This document shows, piece by piece, positions 24,893 through 37,131 of a stretch of 64,000 nucleotides of DNA. Below the pieces are notes generated by a model. The model was not told where the DNA came from and did not search any database. It saw nothing but the letters and a program-made list of their open reading frames with translations. The translations under genes were made by a program, and so were the position numbers. Source of the stretch: Hydractinia symbiolongicarpus (taxonomy: Eukaryota > Cnidaria > Hydrozoa > Anthoathecata > Hydractiniidae); NCBI RefSeq assembly GCF_029227915.1, contig NC_079877.1, positions 3,162,001-3,226,000 of the forward strand. Reading direction: 5' to 3'. How positions within the stretch are numbered: position 1 is the stretch's first letter; each line of letters opens with the position of its first letter.

Positions 24893-26271
24893 AGCGATAT
24901 TTTTTTGATATTACTAGGTTGCATCCCTTTTAACAGTGACACGATATACTGTGGGACTTAATTGAACTAACTTTGGACTGTGACCTGATAAATGTGATAA
25001 ATGAGACAATTGGACCACAAGAAATATCACTTGTCTTAATTTGACGTGATTGCCGGAACTCAGCGATTGCACTGGGCGCTGTGGTTGCGCTTCATTTAAA
25101 AATTTAGATAAATAAGTCATTCTTTATTCTGGGACGAATCCTAGCTGTAATCGCGCGCTGAAGAAGTAGAGAAAGTTTCAAGAACTGCATTTCAATGAAT
25201 TTCTAGCTGTATCAATCCGTTTGAGTTACAACAGTTGCGTCACATATTCGTACCAACATGTATTTAGCAATATTTTTCCGCTATTACTAGGTTGCATTGC
25301 TTTTAACAGTGAAACGACTGACTGTGGGACTTAACTAAACTGATTTTGGACTATGACCTTATAAATGTGATAAGTGAGGCAATTGGACTCCAAGAAATAA
25401 CATTCTTCTTAAATTGACATGGTTGCCGAAACTCAGCGATTACACTGGGCGCTATGGTAGCGCGCTTCATTTAAAAAAGAAGAAAAGAAAGTCATTTTTT
25501 ACTGTAGGACCAATCCTAGCCGTTAGCGCGCGCTGAAGTAATAGCGACAGTTTCAAAAACTACATTTCATTGATATTCTAACGGTATCAATCCGCTTCAG
25601 TTACAACGATTGCGTCACATATTCGTCCCCACATGTATTTGGGGATGTCTTTCTGATTTGACTAGGTTGTATCGCTTTCAACAGTGAAACGATTGACTGT
25701 GGCACTTAATTGAACTAACTTTGGACTGTGACCTGATAAATGTGATAAATGAGACAATTGGAGTCCAAGAAATAACATTCTTCTTAATTTGACATGATTG
25801 CCAGAACTCAGCTATTACACTGGGTACTGTGGTAACGCTTCAATTAAAAATTTAGATAAAAAAGTAATTCTCTATTGTGGGACCAATCCTAGCCGTTATC
25901 GCGCGCTGATGAAACAGCGACAGGTGCAAAATATAAATTTCATTGACTTTCTAACGATGCCAGTCCGTTTGAGTTACAACGGTTGGGTCACATAATCGTA
26001 CTAACATGTATTTAGCGATATTTCTTTGATATTACTAGGTTGCATCCCTTTTAACTGTGACACGATATACTGTGGGACCTAATTGAACTAACTTTGGACT
26101 GTGACCTGATAAATGTGACAAATGACACAATTGGACCTCAAGAAATAACATTCTTCTTAATTTGACGTGATTGCCGGAACTCAGCGATTGCACTGGGCGC
26201 TGTGGTATCGCTTCATTTAAAAATTAAGAAAAGAATGTCCTTTTTTACTGTGGGACGAATCCTAGCCGTTA
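24867..26271 (+). repeat. Block recurring at about 30091-31495 (offset 5,224 bp)
   Basis: About 1.4 kb shared with 30091-31495. Private variants common to both include CAAGAACTGCATTTC (25,180/30,404) and the GATGCCAGTCC substitution (25,966/31,190). Most of this block also matches 22.6-24.0 kb at an offset of 2,241 bp, so at least three related copies exist in 22-32 kb. Confidence 0.78.
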
Positions 26272-28624
26272 GCGCGCTGAAGAAGTAGAGAAAGTTTCAA
26301 GAACTACATTCCAATGAATTTCTAACGGTATCAGTCCGTTTGAGTTACAACAGTTGGGTCACATATTCGTGCCCACATGTATTTAGCGATATTGTTTTGA
26401 TATTACTAGGTTGCATCCCTTTTAACAGTGACACGATATACTGTGGGACTTAATTGAACTAACTTTGGACTGTGACCTGATAAATGTGATAAATGAGACA
26501 ATTGGACCACAAGAAATATCACTTGTCTTAATTTGACGTGATTGCCGGAACTCAGCGATTGCACTGGGCGCTGTGGTTGCGCTTCATTTAAAAATTTAGA
26601 TAAATAAGTCATTCTTTATTCTGGGACGAATCCTAGCTGTAATCTCGCGCTGAAGAAGTAGAGAAAGTTTCAAGAACTACATTTCAATGAATTTCTAGCT
26701 GTATCAATCCGTTTGAGTTACAACAGTTGCGTCACATATTCGTACCAACATGTATTTAGCAATATTTTTCCGCTATTACTAGGTTGCATTGCTTTTAACA
26801 GTGAAACGACTGACTGTGGGACTTAACTAAACTGATTTTGGACTATGACCTTATAAATGTGATAAGTGAGGCAATTGGACTCCAAGAAATAACATTCTTC
26901 TTAAATTGACATGGTTGCCGAAACTTAGCGATTACACTGGGCGCTATGGTAGCGCGCTTCATTTAAAAAAGAAGAAAAGAAAGTCATTTTTTACTGTAGG
27001 ACCAATCCTAGCCGTTAGCGCGCGCTGAAGTAATAGCGACAGTTTCAAAAACTACATTTCATTGACATTCTAACGGTATCAATCCGCTTCAGTTACAACG
27101 ATTGCGTCACATATTCGTCCCCACATGTATTTGGGGATGTCTTTCTGATTTGACTAGGTTGTATCGCTTTCAACAGTGAAATGATTGACTGTGGCACTTA
27201 ATTGAACTAACTTTGGACTGTGACCTGATAAATGTGATAAATGAGACAATTGGAGTCCAAGAAATAACATTCTTCTTAATTTGACATGATTGCCAGAACT
27301 CAGCTATTACACTGGGTACTGTGGTAACGCTTCAATTAAAAATTTAGATAAAAAAGTAATTCTTTATTGTGGGACCAATCCTAGCCGTTATCGCGCGCTG
27401 ATGAAACAGCGACAGGTGCAAAATATAAATTTCATTGACTTGCTAACGATGTCAGTCCGTTTGAGTTACAACGGTTGGGTCACATAATCGTACTAACATG
27501 TATTTAGCGATATTTCTTTGATATACTAGGTTGCATCCCTTTTAACTGTGACACGATATACTGTGGGACCTAATTGAACTAACTTTGGACTGTGACCTGA
27601 TAAATGTGACAAATGACACAATTGGACCTCAAGAAATAACATTCTTCTTAATTTGACGTGATTGCCGGAACTCAGCGATTGCACTGGGCGCTGTGGTATC
27701 GCTTCATTTAAAAATTAAGAAAAGAATGTCATTTTTTACTGTGGGACCAATCCTAGCCGTTAGCGCGCGCTGAAGAGATAGAGACAGTTTCAAATACTAC
27801 ATTTCACTGACTCTCTACTGGTGGCAGTCCGTTTGAGTTACAACGGTTGGGTCACATATTTGTACCAACATGTATTTAGGAATATTTTATCTAATGTTAC
27901 TAGGTTACATCCCTTTTAACAGTGAAACGATTGACTTTGGGACTTAATTGAACTAAATTTAGACTGTCACCTTATAAATGTGATAAGTGAGCCAACTGGA
28001 CTCCAAGAAATAACATTCGTCTTATTTTGACATGATTACCGGAACTCAGCGATTAGACTGGTTGCTTTGGCAGCGCTTAATTTAAAAATTTAAATAAATA
28101 AGTCATTCTTTACTGTGGGACCAATCCTAGACGTTATCGCGTGCTGATGAAACAGCGAAAGGTGCAAAATCTAAATTTCATTGAATTTCTAACGGTGTCA
28201 GTCCGTTTGAGTTACAACGGTTGGGTCACATAATCGTACTAACATGTATTTAGCGATTTTTTTTTTATATTACTAGGTTGCATCCCTTTTAACAGTGAAA
28301 CGATTTACTGTGGGACTTAATTGAACTAAATTTGGACTGTGAACTGATAAATGTGATAAATGACACAATTGGACCACAAGAAATATCATTCCTCTTAATT
28401 TGACGTGATTGCCGGGACTCAGCGATTGCACTGGGCGCTGTGGTAGCGCTTCATTTAAAAATTTAGATAAATAAGTCATTCTTTACTCTGGGACGAATCC
28501 TAGCCGTAATCGCGCGCTGAAGAAGTAAAGAAAGTTTCAAGAACTACATTTCAATGAATTTCTAACGTTATCAGTCCGTTTGAGTTACAACGGTTGCGTC
28601 ACATATTCGTCCCCACATGTATTT
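26272..28624 (+). repeat. Second copy of the 2.35-kb block; left edge in a GCGCGC palindrome
   Basis: Matches 22539-24892. To the left of 26272 the sequence instead follows 24,030 (offset 2,241 bp, 6 monomers). The switch lies within the alternating GC run: the left parent reads TTAGCGCGCGCTGAAG, the right parent AATCGCGCGCTGAAG, and the junction TTAGCGCGCTGAAG, two bases shorter. This is a recombination breakpoint resolved to a few bases. Confidence 0.85.
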
Positions 28625-31600
28625 GGGGATGTCTTTCTGATTTGACTAGGTTGTATCGCTTTTAACAGTGAAACGATTGACTGTGGGACTTAATTGAAAT
28701 AACTTTGGACTGTGACCTAATAAATGTGATAAATGAGACAATTGGCGTCCAAGAAATAACATTCTTCTTAATTTGACATGATTGCCGCAACTCAGCGATT
28801 ATACTGGGCATTGTGGTAGCACTTCATTAAAAAATTTAGATAAAAAAGACATTATTTACTGTGTTACCAATCCCAGCCGTTATCGCGCGCTGATCAAACA
28901 GCGACAGGTGCAAAAACTAAATTTCATTGACTTTATAACCGTGTCAGTCCGTTTGAGTTACAACGGTTGGGTCACATAATCGTACTAACATGTATTTAGC
29001 GATACTTTTCTGATTATGCTAGGTTGCATCGCTTTTAACAGTGAAACGATTGACTGTGGGACTTAATTGAACTAACTTTAGACTGTGACCTGATAAATGT
29101 GACAAATGACACAATTGGACCGCAAGAAATAACATTCTTCTTAATTTGACGTGATTGCCGGAACTCAGCGATTGCACTGGGCGCTGTGGTATCGCTTCAT
29201 TTAAAAATTAAAAAAGAATGTCATTTTTTACTGTGGGACCAATCCTAGCCGTTAGCGCGCGCTGAAGAGATAGAGACAGTTTCAAATACTACATTTCACT
29301 GACTCTCTACTGGTGGCAGTCCGTTTGAGTTACAACGGTTGGGTCACATATTTGTACCAACATGTATTTAGGAATATTTTATCTAATATTACTAGGTTGC
29401 ATCCCTTTTAACAGTGAAACGATTGACTGTGGGACTTAATTGAAATAACTTTGGACTGTGACCTAATAAATGTGATAAATGAGACAATTGGCGTCCAAGA
29501 AATAACATTCTTCTTAATTTGACATGATTGCCGCAACTCAGCGATTACACTGGGCACTGTGGTAGCACTTCATTTAAAAATTTAGATAAAAAAGACATTA
29601 TTTACTGTGGGACCAATCCTAGTTGTTATCGCGCGCTGATCAAACAGCGACAGGTGCAAAAACTAAATTTCATTGACTTTATAACCGTGTCAGTCCGTTT
29701 GAGTTACAACGGTTGGGTCACATAATCGTACTAACATGTATTTAGCGATACTTTTCTGATTATGCTAGGTTGCATCGCTTTTAACAGTGAAACGATTGAC
29801 TGTGGGACTTAATTGAACTAACTTTAGACTGTGACCTGATAAATGTGACAAATGACACAATTGGACCACAAGAAATATCATTCCTCTTAATTTGACGTGA
29901 TTGCCCGAACTCGGCGATTGCACTGGGCGCTGTGGTAACGCTTCATTTAAAAATTTAGATAAATAAGTCATTCTTTACTCTGGGACGAATCCTAGCCGTA
30001 ATCGCGCGCTGAAGAAGTAGAGAAAGTTTCAAGAACTACATTTCAATGAATTTCTAACGGTATCAGTCCGTTTGAGTTACAACAGTTGGGTCACATATTC
30101 GTCCCCACATGTATTTAGCGATATTTTTTTGATATTACTAGGTTGCATCCCTTTTAACAGTGACACGATATACTGTATGACTTAATTGAACTAACTTTGG
30201 ACTGTGACCTGATAAATGTGATAAATGAGACAATTGGACCACAAGAAATATCACTTGTCTTAATTTGACGTGATTGCCGGAACTCAGCGATTGCACTGGG
30301 CGCTGTGGTTGCGCTTCATTTAAAAATTTAGATAAATAAGTCATTCTTTATTCTGGGACGAATCCTAGCTGTAATCGCGCGCTGAAGAAGTAGAGAAAGT
30401 TTCAAGAACTGCATTTCAATGAATTTCTAGCTGTATCAATCCGTTTGAGTTACAACAGTTGCGTCACATATTCGTACCAACATGTATTTAGCAATATTTT
30501 TCCGCTATTACTAGGTTGCATTGCTTTTAACAGTGAAACGACTGACTGTGGGACTTAACTAAACTGATTTTGGACTATGACCTTATAAATGTGATAAGTG
30601 AGGCAATTGGACTCCAAGAAATAACATTCTTCTTAAATTGACATGGTTGCCGAAACTCAGCGATTACACTGGGCGCTATGGTAGCGCGCTTCATTTAAAA
30701 AAGAAGAAAAGAAAGTCATTTTTTACTGTAGGACCAATCCTAGCCGTTAGCGCGCGCTGAAGTAATAGCGACAGTTTCAAAAACTACATTTCATTGACAT
30801 TCTAACGGTATCAATCCGCTTCAGTTACAACGATTGCGTCACATATTCGTCCCCACATGTATTTGGGGATGTCTTTCTGATTTGACTAGGTTGTATCGCT
30901 TTCAACAGTAAAACGATTGACTGTGGCACTTAATTGAACTAACTTTGGACTGTGACCTGATAAATGTGATAAATGAGACAATTGGAGTCCAAGAAATAAC
31001 ATTCTTCTTAATTTGACATGATTGCCAGAACTCAGCTATTACACTGGGTACTGTGGTAACGCTTCAATTAAAAATTTAGATAAAAAAGTAATTCTTTATT
31101 GTGGGACCAATCCTAGCCGTTATCGCGCGCTGATGAAACAGCGACAGGTGCAAAATATAAATTTCATTGACTTTCTAACGATGCCAGTCCGTTTGATTTA
31201 CAACGGTTGGGTCACATAATCGTACTAACATGTATTTAGCGATATTTCTTTGATATTACTAGGTTGCATCCCTTTTAACTGTGACACGATAGACTGTGGG
31301 ACCTAATTGAACTAACTTTTGACTGTGACCTGATAAATGTGACAAATGACACAATTGGACCTCAAGAAATAACATTCTTCTTAATTTGACGTGATTGCCG
31401 GAACTCAGCGATTGCACTGGGCGCTGTGGTATCGCTTCATTTAAAAATTAAGAAAAGAATGTCATTTTTTACTGTGGGACCAATCCTAGCCGTTAGCGCG
31501 CGCTGAAGAGATAGAGACAGTTTCAAATACTACATTTCACTGACTCTCTACTGGTGGCAGTCCGTTTGAGTTACAACGGTTGGGTCACATATTTGTACCA

Positions 31601-33035
31601 ACATGTATTTAGGAATATTTTATCTAATATTACTAGGTTACATCCCTTTTAACAGTGAAACGATTGACTGTGGGACTTAATTGAAATAACTTTGGACTGT
31701 GACCTAATAAATGTGATAAATGAGACAATTGGCGTCCAAGAAATAACATTCTTCTTAATTTGACATGATTGCCGCAACTCAGCGATTACACTGGGCACTG
31801 TGGTAGCACTTCATTTAAAAATTTAGATAAAAAAGACATTATTTACTGTGGGACCAATCCTAGCCGTTATCGCGCGCTGATCAAACAGCGACAGGTGCAA
31901 AATATAAATTTCATTGACTTTCTAACGATGTCAGTCCGTTTGAGTTACAACGGTTGGGTCACATAATCGTACTAACATGTATTTAGCGATACTTTTCTGA
32001 TTATGCTAGGTTGCATCGCTTTTAACAGTGAAACGATTGACTGTGGGACTTAATTGAACTAACTTTAGACTGTGACCTGATAAATGTGACAAATGACACA
32101 ATTGGACCGCAAGAAATAACATTCTTCTTAATTTGACGTGATTGCCGGAACTCAGCGATTGCACTGGGCGCTGTGGCATCGCTTCATTTAAAAATTAAGA
32201 AAAGAATGTCATTTTTTACTGTGGGACCAATCCTAGCCGTTAGCGCGCGCTGAAGAGATAGAGACAGTTTCAAATACTACATTTCACTGACTCTCTACTG
32301 GTGGCAGTCCGTTTGAGTTACAACGGTTGGGTCACATATTTGTACCAACATGTATTTAGGAATATTTTATCTAATATTACTAGGTTACATCCCTTTTAAC
32401 AGTGAAACGATTGACTGTGGGACTTAATTGAAATAACTTTGGACTGTGACCTAATAAATGTGATAAATGAGACAATTGGCGTCCAAGAAATAACATTCTT
32501 CTTAATTTGACATGATTGCCGCAACTCAGCGATTACACTGGGCACTGTGGTAGCACTTCATTTAAAAATTTAGATAAAAAAGACATTATTTACTGTGGGA
32601 CCAATCCTTTCCGTTATCGCGCGCTGATCAAACAGCGACAGGTGCAAAAACTAAATTTCATTGACTTTATAACCGTGTCAGTCCGTTTGAGTTACAACGG
32701 TTGGGTCACATATTTGTACCAACATGTATTTAGGAATATTTTATCTAATATTACTAGGTTGCATCCCTGTTAACAGTGAAACGATTGACTGTGGGTCTTA
32801 ATTGAAATAACTTTGGACTGTGACCTAATAAATGTGATAAATGAGACAATTGGCGTCCAAGAAATAACATTCTTCTTAATTTGACATGATTGCCGCAACT
32901 CAGCGATTACACTGGGCACTGTGGTAGCACTTCATTTAAAAATTTAGATAAAAAAGACATTATTTACTGTGGGACCAATCCTAGCCGTTATCGCGCGCTG
33001 ATCAAACAGCGACAGGTGCAAAAACTAAATTTCAT
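28625..33035 (+). repeat. Mosaic stretch rich in b/d dimers
   Basis: Apart from the 1.4-kb block at 30,091, this region is largely a two-monomer (about 746 bp) alternation of d-type (start points about 28782, 29528, 31769, 32516 and 32890) and b-type (TTAAGAAAAGAATG) monomers. Two d-type monomers are adjacent at 32,516 and 32,890. The first is a d/b hybrid whose join falls before GTCACATATTTGTACC near 32,705, which removes the usual TAA and creates the longest accidental frame in the window (85 codons). Confidence 0.75.
30091..31495 (+). repeat. Second copy of the 1.4-kb block (partner 24867-26271)
   Basis: Partner of the previous block at +5,224 bp (14 monomers). Small differences include TGTATGACTTAATTG near 30,176 and GATAGACTGTGGG near 31,290. 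It sits inside a region otherwise made of alternating d-type and b-type monomers. Confidence 0.78.
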
Positions 33036-36000
33036 TGACTTTATAACCGTGTCAGTCCGTTTGAGTTACAACGGTTGGGTCACATAATCGTACTAACATG
33101 TATTTAGCGATACTTTTCTGATTATGCTAGGTTGCATCGCTTTTAACAGTGAAACGATTGACTGTGGGACTTAATTGAACTAACTTTAGACTGTGACCTG
33201 ATAAATGTGACAAATGACACAATTGGACCACAAGAAATATCATTCCTCTTAATTTGACGTGATTGACGGAACTCAGCGATTGCACTGGGCGCTGTGGTAG
33301 CGCTTCATTTAAAAATTAAGAAAAGAATGTCATTTTTTACTGTGGGACCAATCCTAGCCGTTAGCGCGCGCTGAAGAGATAGAGACAGTTTCAAATACTA
33401 CATTTCACTGACTCTCTACTGGTGGCAGTCCGTTTGAGTTACAACAGTTGGGTCACATATTCGTCCCCACATGTATTTAGCGATATTTTTTTGATATTAC
33501 TAGGTTGCATCCCTTTTAACAGTGACACGATATACTGTGGGACTTAATTGAACTAACTTTGGACTGTGACCTGATAAATGTGATAAATGAGACAATTGGA
33601 CCACAAGAAATATCATTTGTCTTAATTTGACGTGATTGCCGGAACTCAGCGATTGCACTGGGCGCTGTGGTTGCGCTTCATTTAAAAATTTAGATAAATA
33701 AGTCATTCTATATTCTGCGACGAATCCTAGCTGTAATCGCGCGCTGAAGAAGTAGAGAAAGTTTCAAGAACTACATTTCAATGGATTTCTAGCTGTATCA
33801 ATCCGTTTGAGTTACAACAGTTGCGTCACATATTCGTACCAACATGTATTTAGCAATATTTTTCCGCTATTACTAGGTTGCATTGCTTTTAACAGTGAAA
33901 CGACTGACTGTGGGACTTAACTAAACTGATTTTGGACTATGACCTTATAAATGTGATAAGTGAGGCAATTGGACTCCAAGAAATAACATTTTTCTTAAAT
34001 TGACATGGTTGCCGAAACTCAGCGATTACACTGGGCGCTATGGTAGCGCGCTTCATTTAAAAAAGAAGAAAAGAAAGTCATTTTTTACTGTAGGACCAAT
34101 CCTAGCCGGTAGCGCGCGCTGAAGTAATAGCGACAGTTTCAAAAACTACATTTCATTGACATTCTAACGGTATCAATCCGCTTCAGTTACAACGATTGCG
34201 TCACATATTTGTACCAACTTGTATTTAGCCATAGTTTTCTGATGTTACTAGGTTGCATCGCTTTTAACAGTGAAACAATTGACTGTGGGACTTAATTGAA
34301 CTAAATTTAGACTGTCACCTTATAAATGTGATAAGTGAGCCAACTGGACTCCAAGAAATAACATTCGTCTTAATTTGACATGATTACCGGAACTCAGAGA
34401 TTAGACTGGTTGCTTTGGCAGCGCTTCACTTAAAAATTTAAATAAATAAGTCATTCTTTACTGTGGGACCAATCCTAGACGTTATCGCGCGCTGATGAAA
34501 CAGCGAAAGGTGCAACATCTAAATTTCATTGAATTTCTAACGGTGTCAGTCCGTTTGAGTTACAACGGTTGGGTCACATTATCGTACTAACATGTATTTA
34601 GCGATTTTTTTTTTATATTACTAGGTTGCATCCCTTTTAACAGTGAAACGATTTACTGTGGGACTTAATTGAACTAAATTTGGACTGTGAACTGATAAAT
34701 GTGATAAATGACACAATTGGACCACAAGAAATATCATTCCTCTTAATTTGACGTGATTGCCGGGACTCAGCGATTGCACTGGGCGCTGTGGTAGCGCTTC
34801 ATTTAAAAATTTAGATAAATAAGTCATTCTTTACTCTGGGACGAATCCTAGCCGTAATCGCGCGCTGAAGAAGTAAAGAAAGTTTCAAGAACTACATTTC
34901 AATGAATTTCTAACGTTATCAGTTCGTTTGAGTTACAACGGTTGCGTCACATATTCGTCCCCACATGTATTTGGGGATGTCTTTCTGATTTGACTATGTT
35001 GTATCGCTTTCAGTAGTGAAACGATTGACTGTGGCACTTAATTGAACTAACTTTGGACTGTGACCTGATAAATGTGATAAATGAGACAATTGGGGTCCAA
35101 GAAATAACATTCTTCTTAATTTGACATGAGTGCCACACCTCAAGGATTGCACTTGGCGCTGTGGTAGCGCTTCATTTGAAAATTAAGAAAAGAAAGTCAT
35201 TTTTTACTGTGGGACCAATCCTAGCTGTTATCGCGCGTTGAAGAAATAGAGACAGTTTCAAAAACTACATTTTATTGACATTCTAACGGTATCAATCCGC
35301 TTCAGTTACAACGATTGCGTCACAAATTTGTACCAACTTGTATTTAGCCATAGTTTTCTGATGTTACTAAGTTGTATCGCTTTTAGCAGTGAAACAATTG
35401 ACTGTGGGACTTAATTGAACTAAATTTAGACTGTCACCTTATAAATGTGATAAGTGAGCCAACTGGACTCCAAGAAATAACATTCGTCTTAATTTGACAC
35501 GATTACCGGAACTCAGCAATTAGACTGGTTGCTTTGGCAGCGCTTCATTTAAAAATTTAAATAAATAAGTCATTCTTTACTGTGGGACCAATCCTAGAGG
35601 TTATCGCGCGCTGATGAAACAGCGAAAGGTGCAAAATCTAAATTTCATTGAATTTCTAACGGTGGCAGTCCGTTTGAGTTACAACAGTTGGGTCACATAT
35701 TCGTCCCCACATGTATTTAGCGATATTTTTTTGATATTACTAGGTTGCATCCCTTTTAACAGTGACACGATATACTGTGGGACTTAATTGAACTAACTTT
35801 GGACTGTGACCTGATAAATGTGATAAATGAGACAATTGGACCACAAGAAATATCATTTGTCTTAATTTGACGTGATTGCCGGAACTCAGCGATTGCACTG
35901 GGCGCTGTGGTTGCGCTTCATTTAAAAATTTAGATAAATAAGTCATTTTTTATTCTGGGACGAATCCTAGCTGTAATCGCGCGCTGCAGAAGTAGAGAAA

Positions 36001-36303
36001 GTTTCAAAAACTACATTTCAATGGATTTTTAGCTGTATCAATCCGTTTGAGTTACAACAGTTGCGTCACATATTCGTACCAACATGTATTTAGCAATATT
36101 TTTCCGCTATTACTAGGTTGCATTGCTTTTAACAGTGAAACGACTGACTGTGGGACTTAACTAAACTGATTTTGGACTATGACCTTATAAATGTGATAAG
36201 TGAGGCAATTGGACTCCAAGAAATAACATTCTTCTTAAATTGACATGGTTGCCGAAACTCAGCGATTACACTGGGCGCTATGGTAGCGCGCTTCATTTAA
36301 AAA
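33036..36303 (+). repeat. 3.27-kb block, first copy (partner 49208-52475)
   Basis: 3,268 bp nearly identical to 49208-52475 at an offset of 16,172 bp. Left boundary: TTCATTGAC here against TTCAATGAC there at 33035/49207. Right boundary: the A-run at 36303, after which this copy turns into an a-type monomer (TTTAGATAAATAAG) while the partner stays c-type. The offset exceeds 43 monomers by about 130 bp, mostly explained by the two 61/62-bp partial duplications at 47.6 and 48.3 kb. Confidence 0.9.
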
Positions 36304-37131
36304 TTTAGATAAATAAGTCATTCTTTACTCTGGGACGAATCCTAGCCGTAATCGCGCGCTGAAGAAGTAAAGAAAGTTTCAAGAACTACATTTCAATGAA
36401 TTTCTAACGTTATCAGTTCGTTTGAGTTACAACGGTTGCGTCACATATTCGTCCCCACATGTATTTGGGGATGTCTTTCTGATTTGACTAGGTTGTATCG
36501 CTTTCAACAGTGAAACGATTGACTGTGGCACTTAATTGAACTAACTTTGGACTGTGACCTGATAAATGTGATAAATGAGACAATTGGGGTCCAAGAAATA
36601 ACATTCTTCTTAATTTGACATGAGTGCCGCAACTCAAGGATTGCACTTGGCGCTGTGGTAGCGCTTCATTTGAAAATTAAGAAAAGAAAGTCATTTTTTA
36701 CTATGGGACCAATCCTAGCTGTTATCGCGCGTTGAAGAAATAGAGACAGTTTCAAAAACTACTTTTTATTGACATTCTAACGGTATCAATCCGCTTCAGT
36801 TACAACGATTGCGTCACAAATTTGTACCAACTTGTATTTAGCCATAGTTTTCTGATGTTACTAGGTTGTATCGCTTTTAACAGTGAAACAATTGACTGTG
36901 GGACTTAATTGAACTAAATTTAGACTGTCACCTTATAAATGTGATAAGTGAGCCAACTGGACTCCAAGAAATAACCTTCGTCTTAATTTGACATGATTAC
37001 CGGAACTCAGCAATTAGACTGGTTGCTTTGGCAGCGCTTCATTTAAAAATTTAAATAAATAAGTCATTCTTTACTGTGGGACCAATCCTAGACGTTATCG
37101 CGCGCTGATGAAACAGCGAAAGGTGCAAAAT
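36304..37131 (+). repeat. Bridge segment resembling 54,340-55,167
   Basis: This 830-bp stretch follows the monomer order seen near 54,340-55,167 (offset 18,036 bp where measured at TACTATGGG), including TACTTTTTATTGACATTC. It links the 3.27-kb block to the 12-mer block. No other element is visible. Confidence 0.7.

Noticed and set aside
32516-32773. Longest open frame in the window (85 codons, + strand)
   Set aside because: It opens with TTG and is the ordinary 65-codon accidental frame of d-type monomers, extended because a hybrid join near 32,705 replaces the usual TAA. It has no start context, domain or conserved extension.
33500-33706. Recurrent 68-codon - strand frame with LSHLSHLSGH
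   Set aside because: The apparent peptide repeat is the 9-bp TGATAAATG doubling read in reverse. The frame is interrupted in most other monomers and has no gene context.
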